Positions 55,401 to 56,885 of a stretch of DNA of 56,885 nt are shown piece after piece. This stretch comes from DASZHA01 sp035938265 (lineage in GTDB: Bacteria; Chloroflexota; Dormibacteria; DASZGP01). Every line of letters begins with the position of its first letter. Within the stretch, counting starts at the first letter, position 1. Under the pieces are notes generated by a model, which searched no databases, was not told the DNA's origin, and saw nothing but the letters and a program-made list of their open reading frames with translations. The DNA lies in the NCBI GenBank assembly GCA_035938265.1, contig DASZHA010000113.1, positions 1 to 56,885 on the forward strand. The letters are read 5' to 3'. The position numbers and the translations under genes were made by a program.

Positions 55401-56885
55401 ATGGCGGGAACCTTTGGGCGACGCCGATTCCTGGCGGGCGCGGCGGCCGCGACGGCACTGGGGGCGATCGAGCCCTGGAGCGCGGTCCGGGCGCTGGCAG
55501 CCGGCCGCCTGGCCTTGCCCAACCCTAAGACCGCGCCATTCGACCACGTCATAGTCCTGATGATGGAGAACCGCTCATTCGACCACTTCCTCGGATGGCT
55601 GCCCGGCGCCGACGGCATCCAGTCTGGGCTGGCCTACTGGGATACCTCCAAGCCCGCCAAGCTCTACCCGACCTACCAGCTGGCCCCGGACTACCAGGGC
55701 TGCGGCTACGCCGATCCTGACCACTCCTGGGAAGGCGGGGTCAAGCAGCTCAACGGTGGGAAGATGGACGGCTTCCTGCAGACCGCGCTGCCCAACGACA
55801 CCCTGCCGGTTGGCTACTACTCCGAGGACTCCCTGCCGGTCCTGGGTGCGCTGGCCAGGAGCTACACCACCTCCGACTATTACTTCTGCAGCATCCTGGC
55901 GGAGACGTTCCCCAACCGTTTCTACCAGCACGCGGCCACCACCGACCGCGATCACAACATGGGCGTCACCAGCACGACGCTGTCCCCCACAATCTGGGAC
56001 CGGGTCGCCGCGGCGGGCCTCACCGGGCTGTACTACTCGGCCGACGTCCCGTTTATCGGCCTGTGGGGAACAAAGTACGCGTCGATCACGCGGACGACCG
56101 CCAACTTCCTCGCCGACTGCGCCGCCGGCAATCTTCCCAACCTCGCCTTCGTCGATCCCAGCTTCGAGGACGAGGGCACGGGGACGTCGGTCGACGACCA
56201 CCCTCACGCCGACATCCGTGCCGGCGAGGCTTTCATCGGGCAGATCTACCAGGCGGTACGGAGCAGCCGGCAGTGGAACAAGACGGTGATGGTGCTGAAC
56301 TACGACGAGTGGGGCGGCTTCTACGACCATGTCGTGCCGCCGAAGGTGATTGACACAACCACGCGGCCGGTGGGCTCCGGGCCCCATCCGGACTACCGCC
56401 AGCTTGGGTTCCGCGTGCCAAACGTGATCATCTCACCGTTTTCCACCAAGGGACGGGTGGTCCATAACGACGGCTTCGGGCCGTTCGAGCACACGTCTGT
56501 GCTGAAGATGGTTGAGTGGCGATGGGGCCTCTCGCCCTTGACCGACCGCGACAAGAATGCCCGCAACCTGGCGGAGATGCTCGACTTCAACCTGCAGCGC
56601 ACCGACACCCCGACGATTCCCACGGTGATCCCGCCGCCGCGGCTCCCATGCCTGGTCGCTGGGCTGCCGGCCAACCCGCCCAAACCCATCTCCATCGCCT
56701 CGGGAGGCGACGCCAAAGCAGGAAGCGCAGGGGCCAACAACGGGACTGGCACCCTGCCCGACACGGCGGCGGCCGGCCCCGTCAACTCGGGCGCCGCCCC
56801 CCTCGCTGCGGGCCTGGGGCTCGCAGCGCTCGCCGGTGCCAGACCGCTAATGGCTGCGCGCGGAATCCCCAGCGCTGGAGGAGGC
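55401..56885 (+). CDS. Tat-exported phospholipase C/acid phosphatase family protein (cut by window end)
   Basis: The frame is open from ATG 55401 to the window edge (495 codons seen, no stop). It begins with a twin-arginine signal GRRRFLAGAAAATALG, then FDHVIVLMMENRSFDHFLGW, the metal/nucleophile motif of phosphoesterases related to bacterial phospholipase C and acid phosphatases, and later NYDEWGGFYDHVVPP, RVPNVIISPFS and FEHTSVLKMVEWRWGL. These enzymes hydrolyse phosphate esters or phospholipids outside the cell. The visible C-terminal part has a Gly/Ala-rich linker, TLPDTAAAG and a hydrophobic stretch, resembling a wall-anchor signal. Confidence 0.9.
   Translation, partial: MAGTFGRRRFLAGAAAATALGAIEPWSAVRALAAGRLALPNPKTAPFDHVIVLMMENRSFDHFLGWLPGADGIQSGLAYWDTSKPAKLYPTYQLAPDYQGCGYADPDHSWEGGVKQLNGGKMDGFLQTALPNDTLPVGYYSEDSLPVLGALARSYTTSDYYFCSILAETFPNRFYQHAATTDRDHNMGVTSTTLSPTIWDRVAAAGLTGLYYSADVPFIGLWGTKYASITRTTANFLADCAAGNLPNLAFVDPSFEDEGTGTSVDDHPHADIRAGEAFIGQIYQAVRSSRQWNKTVMVLNYDEWGGFYDHVVPPKVIDTTTRPVGSGPHPDYRQLGFRVPNVIISPFSTKGRVVHNDGFGPFEHTSVLKMVEWRWGLSPLTDRDKNARNLAEMLDFNLQRTDTPTIPTVIPPPRLPCLVAGLPANPPKPISIASGGDAKAGSAGANNGTGTLPDTAAAGPVNSGAAPLAAGLGLAALAGARPLMAARGIPSAGGG

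Noticed and set aside
1..56885. CRISPR arrays, insertion sequences, integrase or prophage genes
   Set aside because: No array of spaced direct repeats, no transposase or recombinase motifs, and gene order is housekeeping throughout.
1..56885. tRNA genes
   Set aside because: Apart from the tRNA-like ends of tmRNA I saw no T-arm with a matching acceptor stem. A covariance-model scan would be decisive.

Overview
The window is a gene-dense, very GC-rich bacterial chromosome segment with 57 protein-coding genes and two RNA genes (RNase P RNA and tmRNA). Every gene I accept lies on the + strand. It looks like a core housekeeping region, not a mobile or accessory one: I found no insertion sequence, integrase, phage gene, CRISPR array or tRNA gene. 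A single-membrane, peptidoglycan-containing Terrabacteria lineage fits best: a complete FtsQ/FtsA/FtsZ division set with the small basic protein Sbp, a pgeF-yggS-yggT-ileS block as in Gram-positives, NrdR, CIRCE-controlled groESL and LPxTG-like C-termini. FtsA argues against Actinomycetota. Gene content and base composition suggest Candidatus Dormibacterota or a related Chloroflexota-like group. That placement is inference, not proof.

Layout. 1-750: rnpB and the mraZ control region (promoter plus three GTGG boxes at 10-bp pitch). 748-16243: division and cell-wall cluster mraZ-rsmH-ftsL-ftsI-murF-mraY-ftsW-murG-murC-murB-ddl-ftsQ-sbp-ftsA-ftsZ, without murE and murD. 16299-16833: nrdR behind two putative NrdR boxes. 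16872-22405: alpha/beta hydrolase, pgeF, yggS, yggT, ileS. 22402-30544: FMN-dependent hydroxy-acid oxidase, TraR/DksA zinc-finger protein, lspA, rluD-type gene, gmk, coaBC, a 57-aa membrane protein, a ParA-like ATPase, priA. 30733-33331: two exported proteins, a coiled-coil/CHAP wall hydrolase and a beta-helix surface protein. 33428-37963: def, fmt, smpB, an S51-like peptidase, a DnaJ-like zinc protein, an orphan response regulator. 38082-38451: tmRNA. 38542-43587: a small unknown, a cNMP-domain protein, a flavoprotein, thiE-thiS-thiG-thiL. 43592-48341: tsaE-tsaB-rimI-tsaD, then groES-groEL. 48401-54690: nitrilase-like amidohydrolase, membrane protein, UvrD/PcrA helicase, ligA. 54900-end: VOC protein and a Tat-exported phospholipase C/acid phosphatase cut by the window edge.

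How it works together. The first 16 kb builds lipid II and the division ring. The tsa genes make the t6A tRNA modification. def and fmt handle N-formyl-methionine, and smpB with tmRNA rescues stalled ribosomes. Genes are packed with 1- to 4-base stop/start overlaps (ATGA, GTGA, TTGA, TAGTG), so translational coupling is likely common. Three features of expression stand out: several genes have a -10 hexamer 6-7 bases before the start codon (predicted leaderless mRNAs); three proteins, and possibly a fourth, have no ATG, GTG or TTG start where the family N-terminus requires one and appear to start at CTG; and regulatory sites for MraZ, NrdR and HrcA are readable upstream of their expected targets. 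The most notable protein-level oddities are an isoleucyl-tRNA synthetase with a swapped GxHH signature and an MraY with Gly where the family has a catalytic Asp.
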